From assembly GCA_009773455.1 (NCBI GenBank), contig WSXU01000017.1, positions 1 through 64,000 on the forward strand: a DNA stretch of 64,000 bases, in the 5' to 3' direction. Below, one piece after another: positions 55,025-63,702 of this stretch. The stretch's first letter is position 1; each line of letters opens with the position of its first letter. A program made the position numbers and the translations under genes. The notes beneath the pieces are model-generated. The model was not told where the DNA came from and ran no database searches. It saw only the letters and a list, made by a program, of their open reading frames with translations. This stretch comes from Bacteroidota bacterium. GTDB lineage: Bacteria; Bacteroidota; Bacteroidia; Bacteroidales; Lentimicrobiaceae.

Positions 55025-55381
55025 ATGAGCAAGAAGGCATTAGTGAAATATGTTGAGGATACCTTTGTTGAAAAAAAGGAATTCCCAAGCTTCAAGGCAG
55101 GCGATACGGTTACCGTTCACTATAAAATCAAAGAAGGTGACAAGGAAAGGATTCAGCAATTTCAGGGCGTGGTTCTTCAGCGTTCAGGAGAAAATACAAC
55201 GGAAACATTTACTGTCCGCAAGGTTTCAGGAAATACCGGTGTAGAGAGAATTTTCCCCATCACTTCCCCGTTCATTGAAAAAATAGAAGTTAACAAACGG
55301 GGCGTTGTACGCAGGGCCCGCATTTTCTATCTTCGTGAACTCAAAGGTAAAAAAGCAAGGATCAAGGAAAAAAGAGTTTAG
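55025..55381 (+). CDS. rplS: 50S ribosomal protein L19
   Basis: A 118-aa L19 with the family pattern: [57 protein letters not shown] and [21 protein letters not shown]19 sits at the 30S-50S interface. It is monocistronic here, with its own promoter and a terminator. Confidence 0.98.
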   Translation: MSKKALVKYVEDTFVEKKEFPSFKAGDTVTVHYKIKEGDKERIQQFQGVVLQRSGENTTETFTVRKVSGNTGVERIFPITSPFIEKIEVNKRGVVRRARIFYLRELKGKKARIKEKRV

Positions 55382-55400
55382 CATTGTTTTCATAAGTGTT

Positions 55401-55434
55401 GAAAGGTCCATCCTCCGGGTTGGGCCTTTTTTTA
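55401..55434 (+). terminator. Rho-independent terminator after rplS
   Basis: AAAGGTCCA pairs with TTGGGCCTTT (with G-U pairing) and is followed by a run of T. Confidence 0.8.
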
Positions 55435-55523
55435 TCACGGCATGTTTGTTGCGTATATTTCACTTTTGCACCCCGGATTTCTGACTTAAACCTGTTAACA
55501 TTCTGATTTCAACCAGTATCTTC

Positions 55524-57470
55524 ATGAGCGGTTCAACCCATTCGTTTAAGAAAAATATTCTTTTAAGGATATTCATCTGCATGCTGGTGATGCCGTTGAT
55601 AAGCTATGGAGACAGTGAATTGTTGGCTCAGTCTGTTGCTGATCCGGCATTAAGGATGAAAAAACGTCAGTACCGGACCATCGCTATTCCATTATCAGAC
55701 AGCCTGAAACTTGAGCAGCAGCAGAAACACCGGGATGCTACTGCGACCTTCTACAGCAAAGTCAAAACAACAGCGCACAAAAACTTCTTTTCACGGCAGG
55801 TGTACCCCTTGCTGTTCAAAAATCAACCCGCACAAGCACCGTCCGGATCAGTCTCCGGATCCGAACCCATTCCTTTCCTGAATGAAAAGGGAAAAATAAT
55901 CCGATCGGTCAGGATTTACAAATCCGAGGTTTTCGGATCATCGGTTTTTGATACGACTTTACGATCGGATTTATGGCTCGACCGCACACTGAACAGTCTT
56001 CACTTCAATACACATGATCAGGTCATCAGAAGCTACCTGCAGTTTCATAAAGGTGACCGCATTAATCCTGTTGTGCTTGCCGACAATGAAAGGATTTTAA
56101 GACAATCTGCCCTGTTTGAGGATGCCAGGCTGATGGTGATCAGCAATGTCAACAGCGACAGCGCTGATATAGTTGTTATTATCAGGGATGTTTTCCCGGT
56201 TGGGTTTGATCTGAAGGTCAGGGATGCCCACAGCAGTTCAGTCAGGCTATACAATCGCAACATTTTCGGGTTTGGTCAGCAACTGTCGCAATCATTTGAA
56301 ATCAACACCGATCAACGTCCCCGGATATACCTGAGCGAAGGTGCATTAAAAATAAGAAACATCCGGCGATCATTTACCGATGTGGTCCTGGCCTGGCAAA
56401 ACAGGCCGGATATCAAAACAGGAGGCATTCAGGTAACAAAACCTTTTATCAGCCCTGAAACCAGGACCGGGGGTGGACTCTTTATCAGGAATACCAAATC
56501 AATGACCATTCCAGGTGATCAGCAGGCTGCAACAACACTGGAATATTCGGAATATGATCTGTGGGGAGGCTACTCAACCATCATTAACCGTTTTCAGTCA
56601 CCTGCCTTCGACCGATCTGTAATAGCCATTGCCGGAAGGTATTACAATCTGAACATGAAAGGATCACCTTCAGTGGTTATGCGGTCACTGTATCCTTCTG
56701 TAACTGTTAACCGGTATCTTGCTGCAGTAAGTCTTATCAGGAGCGGATATTACCGAAGCAACATGGTGACGGGTTTCGGGCGGACGGAGGATATTCCGAC
56801 CGGGCATATGGCGCGGCTTACACTTGGTTATGAAACCAGCATCCTCCACAGCAGGGTGTATTCAGGAATAAAATTACTATCGGGCAGGCTATTGACCAGA
56901 AATGGGTTTATTTATTCATGGTTCGAAGGCAGTGGCTATTGGTCAGAAGGCAGGATGAACGACGGGGTTGCCGGACTGGGTTGCGATTATATCTCTCCTT
57001 TGTATAAATCGGGAACTTTCCGCATCCGTAGCTTCGGCTCACTTTCATACTTAAAAGGAATCAACCGCACCTCAGACAGCAGGCTGTTGCTGAAGAACAA
57101 CGATTTCACCGAAACCTTCAACAGGTTTGAAACAAGCGGAGATCAGAGAATTACTGCAAGGATCGAGTCTGTTATATTTTCGCCCTATTACCTGCTTGGA
57201 TTCAGGTTTGCTGCCTACGCTTTTGCAGAAGCTGCTGCTGTTGCCCCGAATTCACAATTTGTTCTGAAAGGTGATCTGGTTCCCGCTGTTGGGTTTGGAC
57301 TCAGGATTAAGAATGAAAATCTGGCATTTTCAACTTTTCAGATCGGGCTGACCTGGTATGGAAAAAGTGATCATTCGGGAAGAAATATGATCTTTGAATT
57401 CTCTGATATTCCCCAGATAAATCTGATGCGGTTTAACATTGAAGCACCGGAAATCACCGGGTACCGATAG
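55524..57470 (+). CDS. Omp85/BamA-like outer membrane protein
   Basis: A signal peptide (about residues 1-36) and an N-terminal linker precede one or two POTRA-like segments (about 120-235). There IRSVRIYKSEVFGSSVFD, YLQFHKGDRINPVVLADNERILRQSALFEDARL and DIVVIIRDVFPV follow the FtsQ/POTRA pattern. The remaining about 400 residues are a beta-barrel with short amphipathic strands and frequent aromatic ends. The chain finishes without a canonical terminal Phe (MRFNIEAPEITGYR). I infer a secreted-protein or lipid-related Omp85 relative rather than the main BamA, which has five POTRA domains. Confidence 0.8.
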   Translation: MSGSTHSFKKNILLRIFICMLVMPLISYGDSELLAQSVADPALRMKKRQYRTIAIPLSDSLKLEQQQKHRDATATFYSKVKTTAHKNFFSRQVYPLLFKNQPAQAPSGSVSGSEPIPFLNEKGKIIRSVRIYKSEVFGSSVFDTTLRSDLWLDRTLNSLHFNTHDQVIRSYLQFHKGDRINPVVLADNERILRQSALFEDARLMVISNVNSDSADIVVIIRDVFPVGFDLKVRDAHSSSVRLYNRNIFGFGQQLSQSFEINTDQRPRIYLSEGALKIRNIRRSFTDVVLAWQNRPDIKTGGIQVTKPFISPETRTGGGLFIRNTKSMTIPGDQQAATTLEYSEYDLWGGYSTIINRFQSPAFDRSVIAIAGRYYNLNMKGSPSVVMRSLYPSVTVNRYLAAVSLIRSGYYRSNMVTGFGRTEDIPTGHMARLTLGYETSILHSRVYSGIKLLSGRLLTRNGFIYSWFEGSGYWSEGRMNDGVAGLGCDYISPLYKSGTFRIRSFGSLSYLKGINRTSDSRLLLKNNDFTETFNRFETSGDQRITARIESVIFSPYYLLGFRFAAYAFAEAAAVAPNSQFVLKGDLVPAVGFGLRIKNENLAFSTFQIGLTWYGKSDHSGRNMIFEFSDIPQINLMRFNIEAPEITGYR

Positions 57471-57475
57471 TAGGT

Positions 57476-57931
57476 TTAAAATAAATCAAGAATTTCGGTC
57501 TTACGGCCGTTAAATTCAAAACTGTCGCCTTTTTTCAGGTCACGTACTGCTTTCGCAAAAGGAACTGCGGCAGAAATGGCATAAAACTCGGTGCCATCAT
57601 TTACGGTGATTTTTCCGATACCAATAGAAATGAACACTTTCTGAATGGGTGTAATAACAACCGCTCCAAACCCTGCCGTATCGCATTCCCTTTTTAAATC
57701 TATCCTGTCAATGAGTCCTATTTCTTCCTGTATCTTCCGAAGCTGCTGGGCTAGCATATCGCGCTTATTCGAGAGTTGGGCCCTGTATGAATCATAACGG
57801 TCTTTTGGTTGTCCGTATTCATTGGCACTCTGTTCTGCATCCCTGATCGCGGAAATCAGATTGGCTTCACTTTCCAGTTTGATGTTCCTGCAGATGTCAG
57901 CAATCTCCCTCTTTAATCCAAGCTTTTCCAT
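57476..57931 (-). CDS. GreA/GreB-like transcription elongation factor domain protein
   Basis: The ATG at 57931 gives 151 aa: MEKLGLKREIADICRNI, then an N-terminal coiled coil (about 10-80). A C-terminal domain with GFGAVVITPIQKVFISIGIGKITV, YAISAAVPFAKAVRDLKKGDSFEFNGRKTEIL resembles the FKBP-like C-domain of GreA. Greater length to 58039 is rejected because a TATATTTA promoter-like element lies within it. Gre factors rescue backtracked RNA polymerase. The acidic tip of the coiled coil is not clearly conserved, so a Gre-like regulator with other activity is possible. Confidence 0.8.
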   Translation of the reverse strand: MEKLGLKREIADICRNIKLESEANLISAIRDAEQSANEYGQPKDRYDSYRAQLSNKRDMLAQQLRKIQEEIGLIDRIDLKRECDTAGFGAVVITPIQKVFISIGIGKITVNDGTEFYAISAAVPFAKAVRDLKKGDSFEFNGRKTEILDLF

Positions 57932-58052
57932 TCGGCTTTTTTCGTAAATATAGCAATATTCCTTATCACAACAGCGAATATGGTGACTACCTTTTATGTA
58001 AATCATAAAATTGAAGAAACCTGATTCAATGGATAACATTGGAAATTTGGAC

Positions 58053-58060
58053 TAATTTTG
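58053..58060 (+). promoter_or_regulatory. -7 promoter element (TAATTTTG)
   Basis: An exact match 16 bp before the ATG at 58076 overlaps an in-frame upstream start (58058), which is therefore rejected. Confidence 0.6.
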
Positions 58061-58075
58061 CAAAAAACACACACT

Positions 58076-58594
58076 ATGCCCCTTTCAGAAAATGACCCTG
58101 TTTTCACGCGTCAGATTATTGAATTTATTACCGTAAGCAATGAGTTTTGTCTCTTTACCGAAAAAGTTGAGACCTATTCCAAAGAAGACATAGTAGAGTA
58201 TTACAGACGGATTCTGCCATTCCTGTACCTGAAGGGATCCCTTGTTAAGCCTGTAGAGCCCTCCTCTGACGATACCTCAGAACGGTTTGTCACCCAGGAG
58301 GAATGGGAGCTACTCTTCAATACATTAAGAAACAAATTGTACCCTGATGATCACTTTTGGGTGAGCACCGATATGTACGATGAAAACACGGAAATCGAGA
58401 AAGCCAGTATTGCCGAGTGCATTGCTGACATTTACCAGGACATGAAGGATTTTCTGATGCTGTATCAGAAAAGTCAGCATGCACCAAAGGAAAATGCAGT
58501 TCACGATGTGTGCAGGCATTTCGACGACCACTGGGGGCCCGCTGTTATAAAATGCATGCACGCTCTTCATGAGCTCAAACTGAAAATCAGCTGA
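58076..58594 (+). CDS. DUF5063 family protein
   Basis: A 172-aa soluble, mostly helical protein: MPLSENDPVFTRQIIEFITVSNEFC, then IADIYQDMKDFLMLYQKS and CRHFDDHWGPAVIKCMHALHELKL. This matches the DUF5063 family found in Bacteroidota, whose role is unknown. It is divergent from the Gre-like gene. There is no signal peptide. Its conserved Asp, His and Trp near the C-terminus could form a site, but nothing is established. Confidence 0.8.
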   Translation: MPLSENDPVFTRQIIEFITVSNEFCLFTEKVETYSKEDIVEYYRRILPFLYLKGSLVKPVEPSSDDTSERFVTQEEWELLFNTLRNKLYPDDHFWVSTDMYDENTEIEKASIAECIADIYQDMKDFLMLYQKSQHAPKENAVHDVCRHFDDHWGPAVIKCMHALHELKLKIS

Positions 58595-58632
58595 TTGTCA
58601 CTGGCATAAAACGAACATGTGTTCAAAATTGC

Positions 58633-58708
58633 TTATTTAGAATGGTGTGCAATGGTTTGTATTGAAAAACCTGATATTTTTGCCACAATTTTTAATGATT
58701 CTAAATAA
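58633..58708. promoter_or_regulatory. Inverted repeats flanking the feo promoter
   Basis: TTATTTAGAAT (58633-58643) and its exact complement ATTCTAAATAA (58698-58708) lie on the two sides of the predicted feo promoter, 54 bp apart. This suits an iron-responsive repressor binding at two sites. Confidence 0.5.
58675..58682 (+). promoter_or_regulatory. -7 promoter element of feo operon (TATTTTTG)
   Basis: An exact consensus match 35 bp before the TTG start of the FeoA-FeoB gene. Confidence 0.6.
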
Positions 58709-58716
58709 AAATAAGA

Positions 58717-59313
58717 TTGACACTTTCTGATCTCTCTCCGGGCGAAAAAGGTATCATCACGAAAGTGAAAGGCAGGGGCGCTTTCCGCAAGCGGATTCTG
58801 GAGATGGGTTTTGTAGCCGGGAAAGAAGTCAGCGTTATACAGCGGGCTCCCCTTATGGATCCCGTTGAATATAATGTGATGGGCTACAATGTATCGCTCA
58901 GAAACAGTGAAGCGATGCTGATTGAGATACTTACCGAATCAGAAGTAAGCCTTACCCCCGAAAATGAAGGCAATGGTTCTGTTGAAGGTACCCTGCTTGG
59001 CTATACCGCCCGCGAGAAAGGTAAAATTATCAATGTTGCCCTGGTTGGAAACCCAAACTCAGGCAAAACAACCTTATTCAACCATGCTTCAGGTTCCAGG
59101 GAACGGGTAGGCAATTACTCCGGTGTAACTGTTGATGCCAAGGAAGCCCGGTTCAAAAAAGACGACTATACCTTCATTGTTACCGACCTGCCGGGAACCT
59201 ATTCAGTCACCGCCTATAGTCCCGAAGAACTATATGTCAGGGACTTTATCACGGAATCGATGCCCGATGTGGTGGTCAACATCATCGACAGTTCAAACCT
59301 TGAAAGGAACTAA
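58717..59313 (+). pseudogene. feoB: FeoA-FeoB fusion, 5' part (broken by deletion and frameshift)
   Basis: The frame begins at TTG 58717, which gives MTLSDLSPGEKG, a typical FeoA start; an in-frame TAA just upstream leaves no ATG. Residues 1-75 are a FeoA SH3-like domain fused to FeoB, as usual in Bacteroidota. The G domain follows with G1 GNPNSGKTT (111-119), G2 Thr138 and G3 DLPG (157-160). It stops at SSNLERN followed by TAA. In intact FeoB about 65-70 further residues follow here, including G4 and G5, before ELLQKIIDVYED. That sequence resumes within 6 bp in another frame. Ferrous iron uptake by this copy is therefore probably lost, unless an assembly error is involved. Confidence 0.85.
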
Positions 59314-59318
59314 GTGAA

Positions 59319-61082
59319 TTGCTTCAGAAAATAATTGATGTGTATGAAGACCGGGAAACGTCGCTCAGGCACATCCACATCAGTTACGGGCAGGTGATCG
59401 AAAAAGGAATAAAAAGAATCCAGGAATTACTCCGGAAGCCTGAGAATTCGAGTCTGATAGATAAAATATCTTCCCGGTTCCTTGCCATAAAACTGATAGA
59501 GAAGGACCGTGCTTCGGAAGTAATGATTGAGAATCTTTCTAATTACAGTGAAATCATCGGGGCAGTTGACGATGAAATAGAGCGGATCGAAAGTAGTCTC
59601 AGGCAGGATACCGAAAGCCTGATTGCTGATGCCAAATATGGGTTCATTGCAGGGGCCCTGCGGGAAACCTACAGGCTGAATGAATTAACCCAACGCAAAA
59701 CCAGCGAAATTATTGATACCATCATAACTCATAAAGTATGGGGAATCCCGATCTTTATTTTTCTGATGTGGCTGACCTTCTATGGAACCTTCCGGCTTGG
59801 CCAGCACCCGATGCAATGGATAGAATCGCTGGTTGAATTTACATCTGCCCGTCTGGAAGCCGGCCTTCCCGATGGCATGCTGAAAGATCTGCTGATCCAG
59901 GCTGTTATCGGGGGTGTCGGCGGAGTGATCATCTTTCTGCCGAATATACTATTGCTGTACCTGTTCATTTCGCTGATGGAAGATACCGGCTATATGGCCA
60001 GGGCAGTGTTTATAATGGATAAACTGATGCATAAAATCGGGCTTCACGGCAAATCCTTTATTCCACTGCTGATGGGTTTTGGCTGTAATGTTCCCGCGAT
60101 ACTATCGACCCGTATTATTGAAAGCCGCCGTGACCGGCTGATCACTATGCTCATCAATCCGTTCATGTCGTGCAGCGCCAGGCTCCCGGTTTATATCCTC
60201 TTTATAAGTGCATTCTTTGTCAGTTACCAGGGAACCATACTTTTTGCCATGTATGCCATCGGTGTTCTGATGGCCATTGGCTCAGCGCTTCTTTTCAGGA
60301 AAGCCATTTTCAAGCAGCCCGACATTCCATTTGTAATGGAGTTACCACCTTACCGCACCCCTACCCTGCGGACCATTCTCAAACATATGTGGAACAGGGG
60401 CGAACAGTACCTGAGAAAAATCGGGGGAGTCATACTCCTGGCATCCATCATCATCTGGGCTTTGGGATATTTTCCGAGAGAAACAGAGCGGGATCACATC
60501 TACGAAGGTAAACTTGCTGACACCAGGAGTCAGTATTCCAAAGCCATACTGCAGGCTCAGCAGCCCGGAAAAATAATTCAGAAACTCAGGGAAGACGAAA
60601 GCAATGAAATAAATGCAATCCTGCACGAGAAGGAAAGTAACCGGCAGATGAATTCCTACATTGGACGCATGGGACATTTTATTGAACCCGCTATGCGGCC
60701 ACTTGGCTTTGACTGGAAAATGAGCATTGCAGTGCTGACCGGAGTTGCCGCAAAGGAAATAACGATCGGAACGCTGGGAGTTCTGTATCAGGCCGGGGAA
60801 CAGGCCGACAGTAAGTCGGCATCCCTGATCACGAAAATGCAGCAGCAGACTTATAGTGAGGGTGCGAAGAAAGGTCAGAAGGTATTTTCACCGCTGGTGG
60901 CTTTCAGTTTTATGCTTTTCATCCTGATTTATTTCCCCTGTGTTGCTGTTGTCGCTGCCATCAGAAAGGAATCAGGCGACTGGCGCTATGCGGCGTTTAT
61001 CGTTGTATATACAACCGGACTGGCATACCTCGCTTCACTCCTGGTATACCAGGTCGGAAGTCTAATTCTCCGGATATCATGA
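59319..61082 (+). pseudogene. feoB: FeoB 3' part: helical and membrane domains without own start
   Basis: The 587-residue frame begins with LLQKIIDVYED and contains the rest of FeoB: the helical region to about residue 130, then the two Gate motifs and TM core (LLMGFGCNVPAILSTR, FMSCSARLPVYILF, VLTGVAAKEITIGTLG). It ends LLVYQVGSLILRIS. No ATG lies near its beginning, only TTG 59319. It differs in frame from the upstream part, so the split is most simply a deletion of about 200 bp plus a frameshift. The membrane half has no other lesions, so the event looks recent. Confidence 0.85.
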
Positions 61083-61777
61083 TTAAGGAATTTTTCAGCA
61101 GGAACCCGCATCTTTTATTTTATACCATTCTGGCAGGTTCGGTGCTGGTGATACGTATTCCTGTGATAGGGAGATACTTCAGAACCGTGAACACCCTGCT
61201 CCATGAAAGCGGTCATGCGATTGCAGCCATACTGACCAGCGGAGAGGTTATGAGTATTGAACTCAGCAGCGACACCTCGGGATCTGCCTATACAAAAAGC
61301 GGATCAAAACTGAAGGCCATGTTTGTTTCTTTCGCGGGTTATCCTGTAGCTGCACTGTTCTCAGGAATACTCCTCGCCTTCGCTACAGCACAGCAGCCCA
61401 AAACAGTGTTCTTTCTCCTCCTGTCGGTTGCTTTGCTTAACCTTGCCCTGTTTGTCAGAAATTTCTATGGAATTGTCTGGCTTTTTTCTTTTTCGGGACT
61501 GATCCTGTTTGTTTTCTGGCTAGGCGATGTAACGCTCAGTTATATTTTTACGCTTGCCGTTAGTCTGATCTCATTTTCGGAAACTGTATTTTCGACACTG
61601 ATTATCCTCTACCTCTCCTTCTCGCAACCAAAGAAAGCCGGAGATACGACAAATCTGGCCAGGGCAAGCGGGATTCCGGCAGCATTCTGGGGATTGCTTA
61701 TTACGGCTCTAGTAAGCTGGATTGTCTGGTTAACGATTGCCAGGTATTTCCCGTTCCCTTTAAAACCCCTGATTTAA
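61079..61777 (+). CDS. M50B-like membrane metallopeptidase
   Basis: A 232-aa membrane protein with six or so helices. The zinc motif HESGH (H-x3-H with Glu, the HExxH of site-2-type and M50B peptidases) follows RTVNTLLHESGHAIAAIL. A second region, YGIVWLFSFSG, may hold the third ligand area. It overlaps the feoB end by 4 bp (ATGA), which ties it to the feo operon. It is followed 28 bp later by the FeoB-associated Cys-rich gene. A role in processing a membrane protein of iron metabolism is inference. Confidence 0.85.
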   Translation: MIKEFFSRNPHLLFYTILAGSVLVIRIPVIGRYFRTVNTLLHESGHAIAAILTSGEVMSIELSSDTSGSAYTKSGSKLKAMFVSFAGYPVAALFSGILLAFATAQQPKTVFFLLLSVALLNLALFVRNFYGIVWLFSFSGLILFVFWLGDVTLSYIFTLAVSLISFSETVFSTLIILYLSFSQPKKAGDTTNLARASGIPAAFWGLLITALVSWIVWLTIARYFPFPLKPLI

Positions 61778-61804
61778 TTTGTAACTGATTGAAAATGTTC
61801 ACCT

Positions 61805-61996
61805 ATGGAAAACTATCAGGAAATTATCGTTTACTTTATTCTTACCTGCGCCTTTCTGATTGCTGGTTATAAACTCTACAAAAAGCTATTCAATCCCTTA
61901 AAAGGATGCAGTGGTTGCGAATCTGATTGTGCTGGTTGTCAGTTGCAGGATCTGAAGAAAGATATAGAGGAAAACAAAAGAAAAAGAGCCGGATAA
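61805..61996 (+). CDS. FeoB-associated Cys-rich membrane protein
   Basis: A 63-aa protein: one membrane helix (about 8-26), then GCSGCESDCAGCQL with four cysteines, and a charged tail. This is the small FeoB-associated Cys-rich protein family that follows feoB in many bacteria and may carry ferrous iron or an Fe-S cluster. It is intact although feoB beside it is broken. Confidence 0.9.
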   Translation: MENYQEIIVYFILTCAFLIAGYKLYKKLFNPLKGCSGCESDCAGCQLQDLKKDIEENKRKRAG

Positions 61997-62045
61997 TTTT
62001 TTTACACATTTGCCCGAATTTTTAGCAAATGCAATTCTATATAAT

Positions 62046-62053
62046 TATATTTG
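62046..62053 (+). promoter_or_regulatory. -7 promoter element (TATATTTG)
   Basis: An exact match 54 bp before the Hpt gene. Confidence 0.5.
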
Positions 62054-62106
62054 TGGTGATATTCGTTTATACAGATTTTTATTAAACAGATAAAATACTG
62101 ATTATC

Positions 62107-62481
62107 ATGGTCAACAAGCAAAATTTCTACGAAACTTATCAGTTTTTCGATAAATCAGTCATTATTGAGATTATCGACATTTTCATCAGTGAATATGCGG
62201 AAAGGTTTGAAAAACTTACCAAAAACATTGCTGACCGTGATTTTCAGAATATGCGGTTTAACGCACACAGCCTGAAAGGTGTGATTGCCAATTTTTCCGC
62301 CCCTGTGCCGCTTGAGATGGTAAGATCATTTGAAAAATCAGCTGCAACCCTTCTTGAGAACAATGGTTCGGGCTTTGACGAAGCTTTGATGACCAAAAAT
62401 CTTGAAGATATCAGGAAGGCGACATATACCATGGCGGAACAACTGGCCGAAATAAAACAGGAAATCATCAGCAAAGGCTGA
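62107..62481 (+). CDS. Histidine phosphotransfer (Hpt) domain protein
   Basis: A 124-aa four-helix Hpt protein with FNAHSLKGVIANF, whose His near residue 57 is the phospho-acceptor. It would relay phosphate between hybrid kinases and receivers. No kinase is adjacent; the multi-PAS kinase at the left edge, the stand-alone receiver at 45.4 kb and this protein could in principle belong to one relay, but nothing shows it. It has its own promoter. Confidence 0.9.
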   Translation: MVNKQNFYETYQFFDKSVIIEIIDIFISEYAERFEKLTKNIADRDFQNMRFNAHSLKGVIANFSAPVPLEMVRSFEKSAATLLENNGSGFDEALMTKNLEDIRKATYTMAEQLAEIKQEIISKG

Positions 62482-62556
62482 TTTTTATTCTAATGATTTG
62501 ATTTCATCTGCCTGTGACTACATGGCAGATTATGAACAGCACAATAAGGCTAAGCC

Positions 62557-63597
62557 TTACTTCATAGCGTCAAGCCTGTTGAGCCCCTGGATGGCTTTTT
62601 CATTATTTACGCTGATCCGCAATACCTCTTCGTAATCTTTCTTCGCATTGATTTTGTCTCCCTGCAATTCATAGGCATATCCCCTGTTATACCATGCCTC
62701 CGCATATCCGGCATCCAGCATTATGGCCCTGGAGAAGGATTCTGTGGCCTTGCGGTAATCACGCTTATAAACCAGCTGAACATAACCCTTGTTATACCAG
62801 GCAAGTTTGAAAGCCGAGTCTATCTGAAGAATCTCATTATAGACACTTAACGATTTATCAGGTTCTCCGTTCTCCTGGTAATGCATTCCAAGGATATAAA
62901 GGGGCTCTGGCTGCCCGGGTCTGAGCTGGGCCGCATTCCTCAGGTAATCAATGGCCAGTTTATCCTTGCGGATCGAGAAAAGAATACCCAGTTGTTTCAG
63001 TGCATCATAATATTTCTGGTCGCGTGCCACAGCCATCTGGTAACTTTCAATGGCTTTGGTTGTATCGCCCATTTCTTCATTGGCAAGCCCACTGATAAAA
63101 AACGCTTCCGCATTGTCAGGATCCTTTTTCAGGGCACTGCGCAAAAAATTAAAAGTCTGCTTGTAATCACTCATGGTAAGATACAGCCTGGCGATCTTAA
63201 CATCAATCCTCGCAAGGGTTGGCTGCAGGGTTCCGGCTTTTTTCAGGGCATCAAGGGCACGTTGGGTTTTGCCTGAATAAAGATATACATCAGATAATGT
63301 AATGTAAACTTCAGCATTCTTTTCATCAATATTAAGGGCTTTATTGACATCCTGAAGCGCTTCATTGAACTGTTCCTTCCTCAGATAATACCGTGCCCTG
63401 GAAAGATAAGGCTCCGTTTCGGAAGGATTTTTCACAATGGCATCGGTCAGGCGGTTAAGCTCCTTAACAGTGCTGTCGCCAGCCGCGACCTTATTGACCT
63501 GTGTTGCCCCGGGATGCCGGTTACAGGATGACAGAGAACCGATCAGTATCAGTGCGGAGAATACCGGAATTATAAGAAATGGCTGGAACTTATGCAT
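62557..63597 (-). CDS. TPR-repeat lipoprotein
   Basis: A 346-aa protein with a lipobox LSSC at about residues 22-25. Eight or nine tetratricopeptide repeats fill the rest. Good examples are AEAFFISGLANEEMGDTTKAIESYQMA, AWYNKGYVQLVYKRDYRKATESFSRA and AWYNRGYAYELQGDKINAKKDYEEV. It is probably a scaffold in the outer membrane. A TAACTTTG promoter lies 29 bp upstream. No partner is adjacent. Confidence 0.9.
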   Translation of the reverse strand: MHKFQPFLIIPVFSALILIGSLSSCNRHPGATQVNKVAAGDSTVKELNRLTDAIVKNPSETEPYLSRARYYLRKEQFNEALQDVNKALNIDEKNAEVYITLSDVYLYSGKTQRALDALKKAGTLQPTLARIDVKIARLYLTMSDYKQTFNFLRSALKKDPDNAEAFFISGLANEEMGDTTKAIESYQMAVARDQKYYDALKQLGILFSIRKDKLAIDYLRNAAQLRPGQPEPLYILGMHYQENGEPDKSLSVYNEILQIDSAFKLAWYNKGYVQLVYKRDYRKATESFSRAIMLDAGYAEAWYNRGYAYELQGDKINAKKDYEEVLRISVNNEKAIQGLNRLDAMK

Positions 63598-63625
63598 ATG
63601 ATGAATGCTTGGCAGATTTACCCGC

Positions 63626-63633
63626 CAAAGTTA
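63626..63633 (-). promoter_or_regulatory. -7 promoter element of the TPR lipoprotein (TAACTTTG)
   Basis: An exact consensus match on the minus strand 29 bp before the start codon. Confidence 0.6.
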
Positions 63634-63647
63634 GTACAATTAAATGA

Positions 63648-63682
63648 AAACAGTCCTGTATGCCGGGGCATCAGGACTGTTT
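63648..63682 (-). terminator. Hairpin terminator of recA
   Basis: AAACAGTCCTG and CAGGACTGTTT pair perfectly. An inner GCC/GGC pair and a T-run on the minus strand complete it. It lies between recA and the TPR lipoprotein on the same strand. Confidence 0.8.
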
Positions 63683-63702
63683 GTATCTGAAAAAACAGAA
63701 TT

